Assembly (NCBI RefSeq): GCF_011694515.1
Contig: NZ_CP050192.1
Coordinates: 1,385,434 to 1,449,433 of the forward strand
Reading direction: 5' to 3'
Origin: Mycobacterium sp. DL592
GTDB lineage: Bacteria > Actinomycetota > Actinomycetes > Mycobacteriales > Mycobacteriaceae
Length of the DNA: 64,000 nucleotides
A program made the position numbers and the translations under genes. Within the stretch, counting starts at the first letter, position 1; each line of letters opens with the position of its first letter. A model generated the notes under the pieces. That model was not told the DNA's origin, made no database searches, and saw only the letters and a list, made by a program, of their open reading frames with translations. Positions 62,207 through 64,000 of the stretch are shown in pieces.

Positions 62207-63411
62207 GTGGTCCGCTGGCGGGTGTCCGGGTCCTCGAGGTGGCGATGTACGGCTTCGTGCCGTCGTGTGGTGCGGTGCTCGGTGAGTGGGGCGCCGAAGT
62301 CGTCAAGGTCGAGCATGCGGTGACCGGCGACCCCCAACGCGGACTGCGTCAGACCGGCTCGCTGCGGGTCGAGGGCGACCCGAATCCCAATGTGGAACAT
62401 GCCAATCGGGGAAAGCGCAGCATCGGCCTGGACATGTCGGTGCCGGGTGGCCGGGAGGTCCTGCTGGAACTCGTCCGGCGTTCGGACGTCTTCCTCACCA
62501 GCTTCCTGCCCGGGCATCGACGCAAGTTCGGCATCGATGTCGAGGACATCCGTGCGGTCAATCCGAAGATCGTCTACGCGCGCGGCAGTGCCTTCGGCCC
62601 GCGCGGTCAGGAATCGGAGAAGGGCGGCTACGACATGACCGCCTTCTGGTGCCGCGCAGGCACCGCCGCGACCATCACCCCGCCCGGGATCGAGGGCATG
62701 ATCGGGCCGCCCGGCCCGGCATACGGCGACACCATCTCCGGCACGAATCTGGCAGGCGGGATCGCTGCGGCCCTGTTCAAGCGCGAGCGCACCGGCGAGC
62801 CGTCGGTGGTCGACGTCTCGCTGCTGGGCAGTGGCCTGTGGGCGATGGGTCACACCATCGCGCTGACCCAGCATCTGGGGGAGCGGCTGGTGGCTCCGGT
62901 GCCCGGCGTGCACGGTTCGCCCATCAACCCCCTGGTCGGTCTCTACGAGACCGCCGACGGCCGCTACATCTCCTTCGTGATGATGCAGCCGACGAAGTTC
63001 TGGGCGGATGTGTGCCGCCACATGGAGGTCACCGAATACATCGACGATCCACGGTTCGGCACGGTGGAGCAGATCGCCGCCCACACCGCCGACGCGGTGG
63101 AGATCCTCGGTAAGGCCATGGCCACCCGCACCCTTGCCGAGTGGTCCACGCGGTTCGCCACCCTGGCCGGTCCGTGGGCGCCGGTCCAGGACACCCTGCA
63201 GGCCGCGGCCGATGCCCAGGTCCGGGCCAACGAGTATCTGGTGCAGGCAGGCGAACTGGAGTTGGTGTCCAACCCGGTGCAGTTCGACGTGGCGGCGCCC
63301 ACTAGTGGGCCGGCCCCGGCTTTCGCCGAACAAACCGACGAGATCCTCGAAGAGATCGGTCTGGACTGGGACCGCATCATCGAACTCAAGACCGCCGGCG
63401 CGGTTACGTAG
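62203..63411 (+). CDS. CaiB/BaiF family CoA-transferase
   Basis: 402 residues from a GTG at 62203. SGPLAGVRVLEVAMYGFVPSCGAVLGEWGAEVVKVE, NRGKRSIGLDMSVPGG and ARGSAFGPRGQESEKGGYDMTAF (nucleophilic Asp in GGYDM) are family landmarks. It has a mid-sequence PINPLVGLYETADGRYISFVMM block typical of mycobacterial members. Third CoA-transferase of the island and last gene of its rightward end. Confidence 0.92.
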   Translation: MSGPLAGVRVLEVAMYGFVPSCGAVLGEWGAEVVKVEHAVTGDPQRGLRQTGSLRVEGDPNPNVEHANRGKRSIGLDMSVPGGREVLLELVRRSDVFLTSFLPGHRRKFGIDVEDIRAVNPKIVYARGSAFGPRGQESEKGGYDMTAFWCRAGTAATITPPGIEGMIGPPGPAYGDTISGTNLAGGIAAALFKRERTGEPSVVDVSLLGSGLWAMGHTIALTQHLGERLVAPVPGVHGSPINPLVGLYETADGRYISFVMMQPTKFWADVCRHMEVTEYIDDPRFGTVEQIAAHTADAVEILGKAMATRTLAEWSTRFATLAGPWAPVQDTLQAAADAQVRANEYLVQAGELELVSNPVQFDVAAPTSGPAPAFAEQTDEILEEIGLDWDRIIELKTAGAVT

Positions 63412-63845
63412 GCAGCGCCGGAGATCCGATGTCGACGCTCAGAACCGCTGGTGTACAGCTACCTTCCTGTGGCTGTGACCTGCGTCGCAGTACCGCCGCT
63501 GGTGCGGTGGCCATCACACCATGGTCGGAACCGGCTCATTGTTTGCCACGCGAGCGCTATTTGCACGCGCAAACAGTGCCGCCGGCGCGTGTGCCAATAG
63601 CGCACGCCGACGGTCGGGCGCGGTTCGAGGTGGCGCCGGATAGGCGACGACGCCTATGCCGGAGCTCAGCTCGGGCGAGCGTGGCAGCCGTCGGCAAAGC
63701 GCTCCAAAAACGCTGGAATACAACAGTTTTGATGTATATAGCAACCGTGTGCAGGGCGGTCCGCGATAGCGGAGCCGATCAGGTTTCGGGGAGACCCGAC
63801 CATGGCATGAGGGTATCGCTGGGACGCACTGGGGCCCCGCGCACG
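63412..63845. other. Gap without a supported gene
   Basis: No ORF in this stretch has convincing start signals or a recognisable domain. An imperfect hairpin (arms near 63554-63570 and 63585-63603) could end the CoA-transferase transcript. The sequence has lower gene density than the island and may be its right border. Confidence 0.5.
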
Positions 63846-63995
63846 ATGGTCAGCATGACATGGCCGGCATCAGATGATGTGGAAGTTGCTGAAGTTCACG
63901 ATTCCCTCACCGCACGTGACTCAATCGGCTATGAAGGTGACGACTTCGCCGAGTTCTTGAAGATCCCGGAAGGACCGTTGGCCGATGGCAGGTAA
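63846..63995 (+). pseudogene. Possible broken excisionase/HTH DNA-binding protein
   Basis: A 49-codon frame (ATG 63846, stop 63993-63995) ends in DDFAEFLKIPEGPLADGR, which resembles the helix-turn-helix of mycobacterial phage/element excisionases (form DLAEFLxIPxxTLADWRYxGKGP). Directly after the stop, another frame reads AGKG, as if a few bases were lost. The window ends here, so the rest cannot be judged. A short intact gene of other function remains possible. Confidence 0.35.
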
Positions 63996-64000
63996 GGGAC

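Noticed and set aside
63554..63603. tRNA or attachment-site remnant
   Set aside because: Only an imperfect inverted repeat; no cloverleaf or direct repeats seen in the window.

Overview
The window comes from a rapidly growing mycobacterium (Mycobacterium/Mycolicibacterium type). Evidence: very high GC, two MspA-family porin genes in tandem, a PGRS-like glycine-rich exported protein, an F420-type LLM oxidoreductase, a mycofactocin-coupled SDR, mycobacterial FadE-type acyl-CoA dehydrogenase pairs, and many GTG/TTG starts with ATGA or GTGA overlaps.

Layout. 0-5.2 kb: a minus-strand dipeptide/nickel-type ABC importer operon (lipoprotein, two permeases, fused double ATPase) that runs into the first codons of an LLM monooxygenase at the left edge. 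5.4-9.9 kb: a large YbhN/LPG-synthase-type membrane protein, a split chromate transporter and a PLD-family protein. 10-16 kb: cell-envelope and secreted proteins (two related Pro-rich exported proteins, two MspA-like proteins, a secreted alpha-helical protein, a PGRS-like protein, small exported or anchored proteins). 16-17.1 kb: an SDR and a small protein.

17.2-63.4 kb is an uninterrupted catabolic island. It encodes acetoacetyl-CoA synthetase, a two-subunit B12-dependent acyl-CoA mutase with its MeaB-type GTPase, a FadD ligase, an enoyl-CoA hydratase, three short/long acyl-CoA dehydrogenase pairs plus two single ones, three CaiB/BaiF CoA-transferases, a thiolase, a DUF35-Ltp2 retro-aldolase fusion, two P450s with three [3Fe-4S] ferredoxins, a NuoF-like reductase, a Rieske oxygenase and a Rieske ferredoxin, four amidohydrolases, a carboxymuconolactone-decarboxylase-like protein, two hydroxyisobutyrate-dehydrogenase-like proteins, two alpha/beta hydrolases, a mycofactocin SDR and an aldehyde dehydrogenase. 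Together they look like a complete pathway for a branched or alicyclic (terpenoid- or steroid-like) carboxylic acid: oxygenation, oxidation of alcohol to acid, CoA activation, beta-oxidation and retro-aldol cleavage, carbon-skeleton rearrangement, and recovery of acetoacetyl-CoA/acetyl-CoA. The substrate cannot be read from the sequence.

The strongest new signal is regulatory. A 15-bp palindrome of the form GAGAAT(A/C)-N-(T/G)ATTCTC occurs at eight good and four weaker positions, almost all in divergent promoter gaps between 17.2 and 60.7 kb. Two copies 21 bp apart lie directly upstream of a TetR gene (29882-30538). This points to one TetR-controlled regulon spanning about 46 kb. A second TetR gene (42868) has its own unrelated inverted repeat. 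The right end (63.4-64 kb) has no clear gene except a short ORF resembling a broken excisionase-type helix-turn-helix protein.
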